A stretch of DNA of 64,000 bases from an uncultured Ectothiorhodospiraceae bacterium (GCA_913057145.1 CAJXNJ010000006.1:1-64000), one strand, 5' to 3'. Positions 1-9,332 are shown, counted from the first letter of the stretch. Program-made: numbers and translations. Notes: generated from the sequence alone by a model not told the origin.

Positions 1-2441
1 AACACACAAGTGAGGATCCCACCGCAGGTGATCGGACGGTCAGCCTGATTTCAGTCACTGACAGTGGTACCGATACGCCCGCGGATGTGATCGATAACCA
101 GAACACGGTCTCGCTGACAGACATCCAATCAACCGTCACCGTAACGCCAGTAAATGACTCGGCCTCAATAGTCGGTGATACCACAGCCTCAGCTGATGAG
201 ACCAACGCACCTATCGAATTAACCGGCACCCTGACCAGCAGCGATCCGGACAACGATGGCACATTCCAAGCTGACACCTTCAACGGCACCATCGGCAGTC
301 TCTCAATCACTGCCTCGGGTGATTGGACCTTTACCGCTGCCGAGGCCTTCGATTCACTGAATGTTGGTGATACCGAGACCGAGACTTTTACGGTCTCAAG
401 CATCGACGGCACACCCCAAGACATCACCATCACCATTAACGGCACCAACGACGACCCAACACTGACCGCCGGTGATATCTCGATTGATGAAGCTGAACTC
501 AGCGGTGTTTACAGTGTGGATGCCCTTAGCAGTACGTTATTAAGTGATGCAACCGATCCGGACAATGCTGATGAAGAGCTGATAATACTGGATTTTGGCG
601 ATACCGCCTCACTAGGCGAAGCTGCCGGCGGGACTGCGAGTATTACGATCAGTTACTTAAGTGATGCTGGAATAGACTCCACAGCTTCAGTGTCTCTTAG
701 TATCAATGCCGATGGCAGTTATTCGATTGATGCCTCCTCCCTAACTGATCTTGCCGATACTGGTATAGCAACTGGTACGTTTTTTTACCGTGTCACCGAT
801 GGCGTGGGCGGTGAGTCCACTGTTGCCGAGGGCGTACTGACGATTACGGGGGCAGAGCGTGATAGGCAACCACCTGAGGTCACCCTAAAGCCGGCACAAT
901 ATATTTTCCGACCCGGCGATTTGATTAGCGAAATTGCGGTGGACTTCACAGAAACGGTGAGCTCTGTCAGCAGCACAGATTTTGTTATCTCAGACAATAC
1001 ACCCGGCGTAGAAGTGTTCACGGCACAGATGTTTGATGACATCGGTCAAAACCAAATTCTGGCGATAAAGCCGCTTTCTGATCCGCCGGGAATTTCAAAC
1101 TCGACATTTGTCACGATTCAATTAGGCGCTGATTCTGCCTTCGATGCTGCTGGTAATGGCAATAGAGCTTCTAATGTTCAGAAGCTCGTTGTCCTCGGCG
1201 ATGACGCCAGTGTCGGCGACACCCGCGACGAAATTCTCGATGCCGTCTTTAAACGAGTTGATGAAAGCCCCCGTGTTGTTGCCGATGCCGAATTCATCTT
1301 CGGCGACGACGGTGATGACATCATTTTTGGCTACGACGGTGATGATGTACTGATGGGCGGCGGTGATGATGATGTGCTGCTGGGCGAGGAGGGCGACGAC
1401 ACCTTTATCGGCGGTTTCGGCGATGACTACATGGCCGGCGGCAGCGGTGATGATGTCTATCTTCTTGATGAATTTGGCCGCGCGGCCGGCTCGGAAAATA
1501 TCTTTATCGGTAATGACGGCCATGACCGCGTCGAGCTGATCGGCTCGGTCGATGAATATCTGATCAATCGCGTTTCAGCCGAACAAATCAGCCAACTGAA
1601 CAACGTCCTGCAGGACGAAGACGGTGAATTCCGCGGGTTTTCACTGCCCAATCTGCAGCTCAACCCTGATCTTCCGGTGTTCAGGATTGACTTTATTACC
1701 GGTGAAGGCCGGCAGACGGATTTTGTGCAGGCCGAAGAACTGGCATTTTCTGATGCGACGCTCGTTTACGAAGAAATTCCTAGTTACCATGACACGGATA
1801 ACGATGGATTCGGTGATGTTGTGTCGTTTTTAACGGTGGACTCGCCGGCCGATGCGTTAACCCATAACGGTGGTGGGCGACCGGTACAGGAGACCGCCGC
1901 TAACTACCTGCTGGGTAAAGGTGGTGACGACCGACTGATCGGCGGCCTTGGCGATGATGATATTCGTGGTGGCGATGGCGCTGACACGCTGGTGTCGCTG
2001 GGCGGCGCTGATTTCCTCTCCGGTGGCAACGGCGCCGATGTTTTTGTCATCTCGACAGGCGCTGGGTCGGATACCGATGCCGCGGTGACTGATTTTGAAC
2101 TAGGCCTGGTTGGCGATCTGATTTATTTGGATGGGATTTTTGACAATGACTCTGGTGCTCACGTCACGCTGTCTGACCTGGATGAGGCGCTTACAATCCT
2201 CAATCCCTTCCCGCTATCTCCTCCAGAAGCGGTGATTGATTTGAGCGCTTTTTTTGTGGCCAATCCAAATGCAGACATCGATGGGCAGCCGGATTATCTG
2301 CCGGCTGAGGGTGTCGTTCGCATTGAATTCTCTGAGACAACGGCCACAACGCCGACTGCGCAGGATATTTTCACCGATACCAACCCGGTCGGCAGCGAGC
2401 AGTGGTGGCAGGATCTCATTAATAACGGGGGGCTTGCTTGA
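1..2441 (+). CDS. Large VCBS/RTX repeat adhesin, type I secreted (C-terminal part, 5' truncated by window)
   Basis: The reading frame is open from base 3 with no start before the window edge, so this is the C-terminal end of a longer protein. A GTG at base 87 is only an internal codon. The visible ~813 residues show a VCBS-type domain (nt ~160-460), a second beta-rich repeat (nt ~460-860) and an Ig-like domain beginning near nt 880. They end with two clusters of calcium-binding RTX nonapeptides and a hydrophobic/aromatic C-terminus typical of type I secretion substrates. The composition is strongly acidic and cysteine-poor, as in known LapA/RTX adhesins. The next three genes encode a full type I exporter, and the stop overlaps the TolC-like start, so I infer that it is the exported substrate. 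Its function is probably surface attachment; the ligand is unknown. Confidence 0.9.
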   Translation, partial: HTSEDPTAGDRTVSLISVTDSGTDTPADVIDNQNTVSLTDIQSTVTVTPVNDSASIVGDTTASADETNAPIELTGTLTSSDPDNDGTFQADTFNGTIGSLSITASGDWTFTAAEAFDSLNVGDTETETFTVSSIDGTPQDITITINGTNDDPTLTAGDISIDEAELSGVYSVDALSSTLLSDATDPDNADEELIILDFGDTASLGEAAGGTASITISYLSDAGIDSTASVSLSINADGSYSIDASSLTDLADTGIATGTFFYRVTDGVGGESTVAEGVLTITGAERDRQPPEVTLKPAQYIFRPGDLISEIAVDFTETVSSVSSTDFVISDNTPGVEVFTAQMFDDIGQNQILAIKPLSDPPGISNSTFVTIQLGADSAFDAAGNGNRASNVQKLVVLGDDASVGDTRDEILDAVFKRVDESPRVVADAEFIFGDDGDDIIFGYDGDDVLMGGGDDDVLLGEEGDDTFIGGFGDDYMAGGSGDDVYLLDEFGRAAGSENIFIGNDGHDRVELIGSVDEYLINRVSAEQISQLNNVLQDEDGEFRGFSLPNLQLNPDLPVFRIDFITGEGRQTDFVQAEELAFSDATLVYEEIPSYHDTDNDGFGDVVSFLTVDSPADALTHNGGGRPVQETAANYLLGKGGDDRLIGGLGDDDIRGGDGADTLVSLGGADFLSGGNGADVFVISTGAGSDTDAAVTDFELGLVGDLIYLDGIFDNDSGAHVTLSDLDEALTILNPFPLSPPEAVIDLSAFFVANPNADIDGQPDYLPAEGVVRIEFSETTATTPTAQDIFTDTNPVGSEQWWQDLINNGGLA
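1299..1464 (+). repeat. RTX calcium-binding nonapeptide cluster 1
   Basis: Six or so in-frame repeats follow the pattern G-G-x-G-x-D-x-hydrophobic-x (seen as GDDGDDIIFG, YDGDDVLMGG and similar). In this family such repeats fold into a parallel beta roll on binding calcium outside the cell. At the DNA level they are runs of ggtgatgatg-like triplets. They are therefore coding repeats and not a non-coding array. Confidence 0.9.
1909..2053 (+). repeat. RTX calcium-binding nonapeptide cluster 2
   Basis: A second set of G-G-x-G-x-D repeats (for example GGDDRLIGG, GGNGADVFV) lies about 450 bases after the first. It leads into the type I secretion C-terminal domain. The spacing between clusters is filled by a non-repeated beta-rich stretch. 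Confidence 0.88.
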
Positions 2442-4513
2442 GCCTCCGGCGCGGCACAAAGATATTCAGCTTCGGTGTCCTCGCCGGTGCAGTGGCGTTC
2501 GCGCCGACGATGGCTCAGGTTACATCAGGTTCAGTCACGGTCTTGCCCGGCGGCGCGCCGAAGTCTCAACCAGGCCCGGGTGTCGGCCAAGAAAGTCTGC
2601 CGCCCGGTTGGATACCGCCCGACCAACGCCCGCGTTCGCCATCTCAGGTAATGGCGGTAACACCCATAGGGCCCACGTCGCAGGGCAACAACCGGTCAAC
2701 AGCGCCTCAAGTAGAGAGCATGGATCCTGCCGCTACAGCGCAGCGCCCGGGCTATCGTGAACAGGCGGTGACGGTCATCGGGGAGACGCCAGCTCCGCCG
2801 GCGACACCACCATCGCCACCCACAGAGGCGCCAGAGCCGGTGGTGACGGTCATCGAACCGATGCCGCAGCCGGAGCTACCCGCAGAGCCTGAGCCAGCGC
2901 CGGCCGTGGAGGAGCCTACGCGGGAGCCAATGAACGAACCGGCGCCAACGGTCGTCACCGAGTTACCCGAGTCTGAGCCAACGCGTGAGGCGGTTCCCGA
3001 ACCAGAGCCCGACCCGACACCGATTATCGCCAGTCCGACACCTGAGTCGCAGACAGACGCTGAGCCAGTGGCTGAGCCCGAGCCAGAAGTTGCCTTGCCG
3101 CCTGAAGCGGAACCTGCCCCTGAGCCGCCGGTTGTTGCCGAATCGCCCCCACCGAGGCGACGGTTTGATGATCTGCCTTCGGAGGGCGCGCGAATCGAGG
3201 CCTATGATGAACTGCTCGCAAGCGGCGTTGAAGCAGCCGATGAATTTGTTGCCATTGATGGGCTAGAGGCGCTGCAATTGCGTGAGTGGATGGAGCAGAT
3301 GCGCTCAGCAGTTGAGGACCACCCGAGTGTGCGTGTTGCTCAGCTGCAGGCTGAGGCCTCCGAAGCGGGCGTCGATCAGGCAAGATCCGCCCGGCTGCCG
3401 CAGATTACCCTCTCCAGTGAGGTTGGCAGCGATCGTGCGGTGCGTGATGGGGAAGAGCAGGACGGGATTACCGGCGCCAGAGACGATCTGCAGATCACAC
3501 CCACGCTTGATGCGAGCCTGCTGCTTTTTGATGCCGGGGCAACACGGGCTGGCATTGAGGCGGCGGAGCGTCGGGTTGAGGCCGGAGATGTGGCGGCACA
3601 GGCGGCTTCCGATACGATTGCCTTCCGCGCGGCCCAGACCTTGATTGATCTTGCCACCTTGAGAGCTCAGATAACCCTCGCCGAGGAGAACCTCTCGGAG
3701 GTTCGGCGGCTACGGGCAATGATTCAGGAGCGGGCCGAGGCCGGTCGCGACTCACCGAGTGACATGTTCCGAATGGACTCCCGCGTCCAGGAGGCCCGGA
3801 ATACCCTGGAGCAGCGTGTGGCGCAGTTTAACGCGGCCCGCGCGAATTACGCCGAGGTTTTCCGCTCTGATCCAATCGTGCTTGGGTTACCACCAGCTTA
3901 TGCGCCAGTTCCGGCTTCGGCGCGCTCGGCGATAGATCGGGCTGTTCAACGCAACCCGCAGATCCGCCAGGCTGAGGCACTGGCCCAGGCCGCACAGCGT
4001 GAATTCGAGGCCAGACGCGCGGCCTTGTGGCCACAGATCAGCCTGGGGGCGTCTTTGACCGGCTATGATGTCACCCGAGAGGGTGAAGATTTCTATGACA
4101 GCTTTATCGGCCTGCGGCTCAACGCGCCGCTTTTTGATGGTGGCGGGCGTCGGGCACAGATTGAGCAGGCCCAGCGTCAGGCCAATCTTGAGCAGGCCCG
4201 TGTCGATGAGCTGCGTGCCAATATCGTGCGAAGCCTGAGTGAGGCCTATTCCGGCCGCGCCAGTCTGCAGCCACAAAGAGAGTCCCTGGAGGATCAGGTG
4301 GCGGCCAATCGGGCGACACTGGAAGCCTATGAGGAGCAGTTTTTCACGGGCCGTCGTCCGCTCAATGATCTGGTCTCCGCGCAGCGGGAGCTCTACACTT
4401 CACGCGCTGAGTTGTTGGATATACAAGGTGAGCTGCATTTGCAGCACTTCACCATTCGTCGGCTCACTGGAGATCTCTTGAGCGATTACGGTTTACCGGA
4501 GGGCAGAGGATAG
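2438..4513 (+). CDS. TolC-family outer membrane efflux protein of the type I secretion system, with Pro/Glu-rich N-terminal extension
   Basis: This is the outer membrane channel of the type I system, 691 residues against about 430-480 for usual TolC/LapE proteins. A TTG start overlaps the TGA stop of the adhesin and follows a G-rich Shine-Dalgarno-like run. It gives a clean signal peptide ending in TMAQ near residue 27. Residues ~30-240 are low complexity, dominated by Pro, Glu, Ala and Val with repeated EPEP-type steps. The two outer-membrane-efflux repeats begin near residue 280 and carry long coiled helices rich in Ala, Gln and Arg, with conserved NPQIRQA-type features. The next gene starts 3 bp downstream, so the exporter is one operon. 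The extension is the unusual part; its role is unknown. Confidence 0.93.
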   Translation: MSLRRGTKIFSFGVLAGAVAFAPTMAQVTSGSVTVLPGGAPKSQPGPGVGQESLPPGWIPPDQRPRSPSQVMAVTPIGPTSQGNNRSTAPQVESMDPAATAQRPGYREQAVTVIGETPAPPATPPSPPTEAPEPVVTVIEPMPQPELPAEPEPAPAVEEPTREPMNEPAPTVVTELPESEPTREAVPEPEPDPTPIIASPTPESQTDAEPVAEPEPEVALPPEAEPAPEPPVVAESPPPRRRFDDLPSEGARIEAYDELLASGVEAADEFVAIDGLEALQLREWMEQMRSAVEDHPSVRVAQLQAEASEAGVDQARSARLPQITLSSEVGSDRAVRDGEEQDGITGARDDLQITPTLDASLLLFDAGATRAGIEAAERRVEAGDVAAQAASDTIAFRAAQTLIDLATLRAQITLAEENLSEVRRLRAMIQERAEAGRDSPSDMFRMDSRVQEARNTLEQRVAQFNAARANYAEVFRSDPIVLGLPPAYAPVPASARSAIDRAVQRNPQIRQAEALAQAAQREFEARRAALWPQISLGASLTGYDVTREGEDFYDSFIGLRLNAPLFDGGGRRAQIEQAQRQANLEQARVDELRANIVRSLSEAYSGRASLQPQRESLEDQVAANRATLEAYEEQFFTGRRPLNDLVSAQRELYTSRAELLDIQGELHLQHFTIRRLTGDLLSDYGLPEGRG

Positions 4514-4516
4514 GTC

Positions 4517-6724
4517 ATGGCGACATCATCGCTGCCTGATTCACAGGATATGGTTCCAGCCGCCGAGGGCCAACGGTCGCGACGGGCGGATCCGAAGAAC
4601 CGTCGCGCCGCGCCACCAAGCGAGCTGGAATCCTGTCTGCTCGAGCTTGCCCTGCATCTGGGACGGCCGCTCAGCCTCTCGCTGCTGCGCAGTGGGCTGC
4701 CGCAGGATATCGAGCAGGCGGATGCCTCTCACCTCGAGGACATCACGCTGACTGCCGGTATGCAGGTCACGAAGATCGAGCATGCCGCGCATACGCTGGA
4801 GGAAGGTGATTTACCGGCGTTGATCTTCAGCGCTGACGGCTCTCCTGCGATCGTGACTGAATTGCTGGATAACGGTGAAGCGGAGGTCATCGAACCGGGG
4901 GAGCGCCCGAAACCGCTGAAGCTCGACGAGCAGCCGTTTTATCTCGAAGCTGAATCTTTTTACAGAATTGACCCGGATCTGGAGCGGCTTGATCGCCGTT
5001 GGGGGTGGTTCTGGCGGCCGATCAAGCAGAATAAATGGGCCTACGGTCAGGTGGCTCTGGCAGCGCTTGTCACCAACATTCTTGCCATCAGCACCGGTAT
5101 TTTCACAATGGTGGTCTATGACCGGGTGCTGCCCAATGGCGCAACCGAATCCCTGGTCGCGCTGACCATCGGTGTCTCCATCGCGCTGATTTTCGACTGG
5201 ATTGTGAAAACGCTCCGCGGCCAATTCCTCGATGGCGCCGGGGCCCGGGTGGATATTCAGGTCGGACAGCGGCTTTTTGATCAACTCCTGGCGCTTGATC
5301 TGTCGGCGCAGCGGGACTCCGTGGGTGGATTGAGCAGCGTGATGCGCGAGTTTGAGTCGTTGCGCGATTTCTTCACCTCAGCAACGCTGACAGCCCTGAT
5401 CGATCTGCCGTTCATCATTTTCTTTTTGTTCATTATTTACTTGATCGGCGGGCCACTGGCTTTCATTCCGCTCATCCTGGTGCCACTGGTCATCATCGTT
5501 GCACTTGCCACCCAGCCGTTTATGAACCAGCTCGCATCCGAGGATTTCGAGGAGGGTAAAAACAAGCAGGGTGTGCTTGTGGAAACCATCTCAGGGCTTG
5601 AGACGCTGAAGACCAATAATGCCTCGCGGGAGATGCGTCGGCGCTGGCGGGATGCAGCAGGAAGACAGGCCAACTCATCGATAAAGACCCGTATTCTCGG
5701 GCAGTTGGCGATTAATTTATCGGCATTTGCACAACAGGCCTCGCACGTCGGCATCGTGGCGTATGGCGCAATACTGGTTTCGGCAGGGCAGCTCACGATG
5801 GGTGGCATCATCGCCTCGGTGATTCTCTCCGGCCGATGCATGGCGCCGCTTGCGCAGCTTGTCGGTGTAATGTCGCGGATGGTGCAGGCGAGAACATCCT
5901 TCAAGGCGCTTGATGAGTTCATGCGCCGGCCCCTCGATCGGCCACTCAGCAATAAGTGGCTAGCCCGAGAACAGATCGATGGCGATATCGAATTTCGTAG
6001 TGTGGGTTTTACCTATCCTGGCGGTCAGGCCCCGGTGCTCCGCGATGTCTCCTTCAAGGTTGATGCCGGTGAAAAAGTGGCGTTGCTCGGCAAGATCGGC
6101 TCCGGGAAAAGCACGCTCTCACGACTTCTGCTGGGGCTCTACCACCCGCAACAGGGGGCGGTGATGGTGGATGGCACGGAGGTCCGGCAGATTGATCCGT
6201 TTGATCTGCGCCATAACATGGCCATCGTGATGCAGGAGAGCTGGCTATTCTCCGGGACTGTGCGTGAGAACATCGCAGCCGGTGCCGATCAGCCAAGCGA
6301 TGAGGCGATCCTTGATGCCGCGAAGAAAGCCGGCGTCCATGATTTCCTGGGTGATCACCCGCAAGGGTATGACCTGCAGATCTCCGAGCGCGGAGAGGGG
6401 TTGTCAGGCGGTCAGAAACAGGCCATTGCCATCGCCCGAGCGCTGGTGGCCGACCCGGCGATTCTCATTCTCGATGAGCCGACCAGCATGATGGATATGT
6501 CGGCCGAGGCCCGGTTCGTCCAGCGGCTGAAAGAAATCACACGCGATAAGACATTGATTATCATCACCCACCGCACAGCGCTGCTGGAGCTTGTTGACCG
6601 CGTTGTCGTGCTGGATCAGGGCAAGGTTGTCGCCGATGGGCCGAAATCCATCCTCAAGCAGGGCGCGCAGAAAAAAGGCCAGAGTGGACGGGCAGGTGGT
6701 GAATCCGGTGGAGGCGGCGCATGA
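4517..6724 (+). CDS. Type I secretion system ABC transporter, LapB-like, with C39-like domain
   Basis: This is the inner membrane ATPase/permease of the exporter. Its 735 residues have the standard layout: a degenerate C39-peptidase-like domain at ~35-150, a six-helix transmembrane domain at ~170-460, and an ATP-binding domain from ~490. Visible nucleotide-binding motifs are Walker A GKIGSGKST, the signature LSGGQ and Walker B ILILDEPT, with an H-loop histidine in ITHRT. The N-terminal domain lacks the normal Cys/His peptidase pattern. It therefore fits the non-cleaving C39-like class, which in known systems docks the unfolded substrate. The last 20 residues are Gly/Lys-rich. The 3' end overlaps the HlyD-type gene by 4 bp. 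Confidence 0.95.
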   Translation: MATSSLPDSQDMVPAAEGQRSRRADPKNRRAAPPSELESCLLELALHLGRPLSLSLLRSGLPQDIEQADASHLEDITLTAGMQVTKIEHAAHTLEEGDLPALIFSADGSPAIVTELLDNGEAEVIEPGERPKPLKLDEQPFYLEAESFYRIDPDLERLDRRWGWFWRPIKQNKWAYGQVALAALVTNILAISTGIFTMVVYDRVLPNGATESLVALTIGVSIALIFDWIVKTLRGQFLDGAGARVDIQVGQRLFDQLLALDLSAQRDSVGGLSSVMREFESLRDFFTSATLTALIDLPFIIFFLFIIYLIGGPLAFIPLILVPLVIIVALATQPFMNQLASEDFEEGKNKQGVLVETISGLETLKTNNASREMRRRWRDAAGRQANSSIKTRILGQLAINLSAFAQQASHVGIVAYGAILVSAGQLTMGGIIASVILSGRCMAPLAQLVGVMSRMVQARTSFKALDEFMRRPLDRPLSNKWLAREQIDGDIEFRSVGFTYPGGQAPVLRDVSFKVDAGEKVALLGKIGSGKSTLSRLLLGLYHPQQGAVMVDGTEVRQIDPFDLRHNMAIVMQESWLFSGTVRENIAAGADQPSDEAILDAAKKAGVHDFLGDHPQGYDLQISERGEGLSGGQKQAIAIARALVADPAILILDEPTSMMDMSAEARFVQRLKEITRDKTLIIITHRTALLELVDRVVVLDQGKVVADGPKSILKQGAQKKGQSGRAGGESGGGGA

Positions 6725-8148
6725 GCGTCAATGAGACAGACCCTCGCGCGGATGAGCCGATGAGCGGTGATGGCTCGGGTGACGGCGCAGAGCAGGCAGC
6801 CGTTGCCGCGCCCGGTACCGAGAAGAAAGAACCTTCGCGTTTCATGCGGTTTGGGCTCAAGCGCCTTGAGAATGTGGGGCGTTTCTGGTCTACCCGAAGC
6901 CGGATTCCAAGCATTCTGCTTGGTTTTATCCTGTTGTTTCTCATCATCGCGGTGATCTGGGCCTCAACCGCACAGCTCGATCACGTGGTCCGCGGCACCG
7001 GCGAGGTGGTGACTTCGGCGCAGACCCAGCGTATTTCAAGCCTTGAGGGCGGGCTGTTGCGTCGTGTTCATGTCCGTGAAGGGGATCTGGTCGAAGAGGG
7101 CACATTGCTCGCGGAGCTCGATCCCACTCAGTCGCAGAGCTCATTCGGGCAAATGCGACAGCAGCAGCTTGCTCTGCAGGCGCGTTTGGTGCGGCTTCGT
7201 GCCGAGCATCAGGGTACAGCGCTTGAGTTTCCTGCTGAGATGACAGCACAGGCGGCGGAAGTGGTGGCGGCAGAGCGTTCGGCATACAGCGAGCGGCGGG
7301 AAGTGCATGCAATCGAGCGCTCGGTCCTCGAGGAGCAGGTGATCCAACAGCGCAATGCACTGTCCGACGCTCAGACCGAGGCCGATGTGGCGCGCCGGCA
7401 GCTCGTACTCGTTGAGCGTGAATACGCGGTGACCAAGGACCTGGTGGAACGCCAGCTTGAAGCGGAATTATCGTTGCTCGCCGCGCAGCGTCAGCTCAAT
7501 GATGCGGAGGCCAGGGTCCGTAAAGCCGAGTTGGCCATCGAGTCGGCACAGGCGGCGTTGAATGAGGCCCAAGAACGATTGGCACAGCATGACGCGACGT
7601 TCCGGCGCGATGTCGGGCTTGAGATTGCGGATACTGCCGGACGGCTTGCTGAGGTCCGCGAGCAGATTCGCGGCCTGCAGGACCGCTTGTCCCGGACCAA
7701 TCTGCGTGCGCCCATGGCCGCTGTCGTCAATACGATCAATGTCCGCACGGTCGGCGGTGTGATACAGCCTGGAGAGCCCATGCTGGAGCTCACCCCGGTC
7801 AACGTACCAGTGCAGATCCAGGCGGAAATCATGCCAAAGGACATTGCCTTCATGGAGCTTGGACAGATCGTCAATATCAAGCTCACCGCCTATGATTTCG
7901 CCCGCTTTGGTGGGCTCGATGGCGAGATTGTTTTTGTCGGATCGGACGCCTTGGAGCGACAGGACGGGACGCGATACTTTGAGATTCGTGTGGAGACCGA
8001 AAATCCATGGCTTGAATCGGAAGGGCAGCGTTATCCCATCACCCCGGGCATGGCAGCCAACGTGGATGTGCTTGTCTCCAAGCGCACGGTACTGGACTAC
8101 CTCATCGAACCGGTGTTCCGCCTGAAAGATCGGGCGTTTACCGAGTAA
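6721..8148 (+). CDS. HlyD-family periplasmic adaptor (membrane fusion protein) of type I secretion
   Basis: The adaptor joins the ABC exporter to the TolC-like channel. The 475-residue protein has an acidic cytoplasmic N-terminus and a single membrane helix at ~65-87. A lipoyl/barrel-sandwich half-motif follows (GEVVTSAQTQRISSLEGG). A long Ala/Gln/Arg/Glu-rich coiled coil spans ~135-300, then come the second lipoyl half (RTNLRAPM, VNTINVRTVGG) and the C-terminal beta domain characteristic of HlyD/LapC. The ATG lies inside the end of the ABC gene (ATGA overlap), which indicates translational coupling. Forty-four bases separate it from the next small gene, which has its own ribosome site. Confidence 0.95.
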   Translation: MSVNETDPRADEPMSGDGSGDGAEQAAVAAPGTEKKEPSRFMRFGLKRLENVGRFWSTRSRIPSILLGFILLFLIIAVIWASTAQLDHVVRGTGEVVTSAQTQRISSLEGGLLRRVHVREGDLVEEGTLLAELDPTQSQSSFGQMRQQQLALQARLVRLRAEHQGTALEFPAEMTAQAAEVVAAERSAYSERREVHAIERSVLEEQVIQQRNALSDAQTEADVARRQLVLVEREYAVTKDLVERQLEAELSLLAAQRQLNDAEARVRKAELAIESAQAALNEAQERLAQHDATFRRDVGLEIADTAGRLAEVREQIRGLQDRLSRTNLRAPMAAVVNTINVRTVGGVIQPGEPMLELTPVNVPVQIQAEIMPKDIAFMELGQIVNIKLTAYDFARFGGLDGEIVFVGSDALERQDGTRYFEIRVETENPWLESEGQRYPITPGMAANVDVLVSKRTVLDYLIEPVFRLKDRAFTE

Positions 8149-8192
8149 AATCAACGGATTATTGTTTAAAACGTCAACACAGGGAGTAACCC

Positions 8193-8567
8193 ATGGATTT
8201 TCTCATTGAGGATATCGGCAATATCAGCATCAACAACGGCCTCGTGCGGATCGATTGCGTCCGTCGCGTCCCCGGTGAGACCGAGGGCGAGGTCCAGCTT
8301 CAGAACAAAGGCCAGGTTGTCATGCCGCTCGCCTCATTTGTGCGTGTGCAGGGCGCATTTGCGCGCGCTGCCGAGGAGATGGTCAGCCGCGGTATTCTGC
8401 AGCGTCGCGAAGCCGCTGAAGCCGCTCCGGCGACCGATGAAGAGGTAACAGCGGCGCTTGAGTCCTTTGAGGTAGACCTCGATGAGTCTCTGGACACCGA
8501 GGAGCCCCCGGCTGAGGAGGAGAAGCCTGCGGCCAAGAGCACTTCACGCCGCCGCCGTAAGTCTTAA
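8193..8567 (+). CDS. Small protein of unknown function in the adhesin secretion locus
   Basis: I do not recognise a named family with confidence. A good ribosome site (agggag) precedes the ATG by 8 bases. The 124-residue product has no signal peptide. Residues ~5-50 look like alternating beta strands, ~50-72 like an amphipathic helix, ~75-113 form a strongly acidic Glu/Ala/Pro linker, and the last ~8 residues are Arg/Lys-rich. The N-terminal beta-beta-helix pattern recalls small DUF3467-like proteins, but this is only an impression. Position between the HlyD-type gene and the secreted protease, on the same strand with 6 bp to the latter, suggests a cytoplasmic accessory role in adhesin synthesis or export. 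That role is inference. Confidence 0.75.
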   Translation: MDFLIEDIGNISINNGLVRIDCVRRVPGETEGEVQLQNKGQVVMPLASFVRVQGAFARAAEEMVSRGILQRREAAEAAPATDEEVTAALESFEVDLDESLDTEEPPAEEEKPAAKSTSRRRRKS

Positions 8568-8573
8568 CGGCGC

Positions 8574-9332
8574 ATGCTGCGGGCTTTCCTTGCGCTCTGT
8601 CTCGGGCTCTCGCTAACGGCGAGTGCCTGGGGACAGAGCGAGACACGGGCACTTGAGCCGTTACCACGGGTCGGGACGGCTTTTGTGGTCGCGCCGAATC
8701 TGTTGATCACGGCGTACCATGCGGTTGAGACGCATGACAGGCTGTATGTCAGCACTGAGCGGGATGGGCTTTTCACCGCCGCACGGTTGGTCGCCTTCGA
8801 CGAATCGCTCGATATCGCCTTGATTCAGGCTGTTGTTGAGGCGCAGCCCATGGTGTTCGCGCCGTTCGAGAGCATTCCTATCGGCCTTGATGTCAGCGTG
8901 GTCGGTTTCCCCAAAATCGGCCAGATCGTCAGTGGCAAGCGCATTACCGAAGGGATCATCAACGGTGAACAGCGGTTCTCGGGGCGCAATGACTGGTTTC
9001 AGCTCTCAGCCGAGGTGCACCGGGGCAACTCCGGTAGTCCGGTATTGGCACCGGATGGCACGGTGGTGGGGCTGATCAGCCACAAACTGGATGCCCAACG
9101 CGCGAGTGAACTCACTCAGGATTTCCCACAGAACGTCAATTTTGCAATGAAAAGCTCTCGAGTGACCGATTTTCTCGACGAGCAGGGCGTGGACTATCAG
9201 ATTCGTCTCTGGGATGAAGAGACTGTCCTGCAGCCATTTGAGCTGTATCGGGATGTTACCGATGCGGTTCATTTATTGGTGGTCACCCAGAACAGCGCAG
9301 GAGATACGCAGATACCCAGCCCAGAAGATTAA
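8574..9332 (+). CDS. Secreted trypsin-like (S1-family) serine protease
   Basis: The product has 252 residues with a signal peptide ending near ASAWGQ (residue ~21). The chymotrypsin-fold triad is visible: His49 in TAYHAV, Asp80 in SLDIALI and Ser153 in GNSGSPV. There is no PDZ domain, so it is not a Deg-type protease. After the protease core (~30-200) comes a ~50-residue tail of no known type. The gene follows the small unknown protein by 6 bp and precedes the repeat lipoprotein in the same direction. Periplasmic or surface location is expected from the signal peptide. Action on the co-encoded adhesin is inference from position. Confidence 0.85.
   Translation: MLRAFLALCLGLSLTASAWGQSETRALEPLPRVGTAFVVAPNLLITAYHAVETHDRLYVSTERDGLFTAARLVAFDESLDIALIQAVVEAQPMVFAPFESIPIGLDVSVVGFPKIGQIVSGKRITEGIINGEQRFSGRNDWFQLSAEVHRGNSGSPVLAPDGTVVGLISHKLDAQRASELTQDFPQNVNFAMKSSRVTDFLDEQGVDYQIRLWDEETVLQPFELYRDVTDAVHLLVVTQNSAGDTQIPSPED

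Noticed and set aside
1122-1523. Minus-strand frame of 133 codons inside the adhesin
   Set aside because: It is a mirror of the RTX repeats (runs of Ile, Ala, Thr, Val), produced by the repeated ggtgatgat codons.
1299-2053. Possible CRISPR-like or minisatellite repeat array
   Set aside because: Units are in frame, degenerate at the DNA level and encode RTX nonapeptides; no fixed repeat/spacer structure.
7468-8154. 228-codon minus-strand frame opposite the HlyD-type gene
   Set aside because: Shadow of an alanine/glutamate-rich coiled-coil coding region; the forward protein matches a known family along its whole length.
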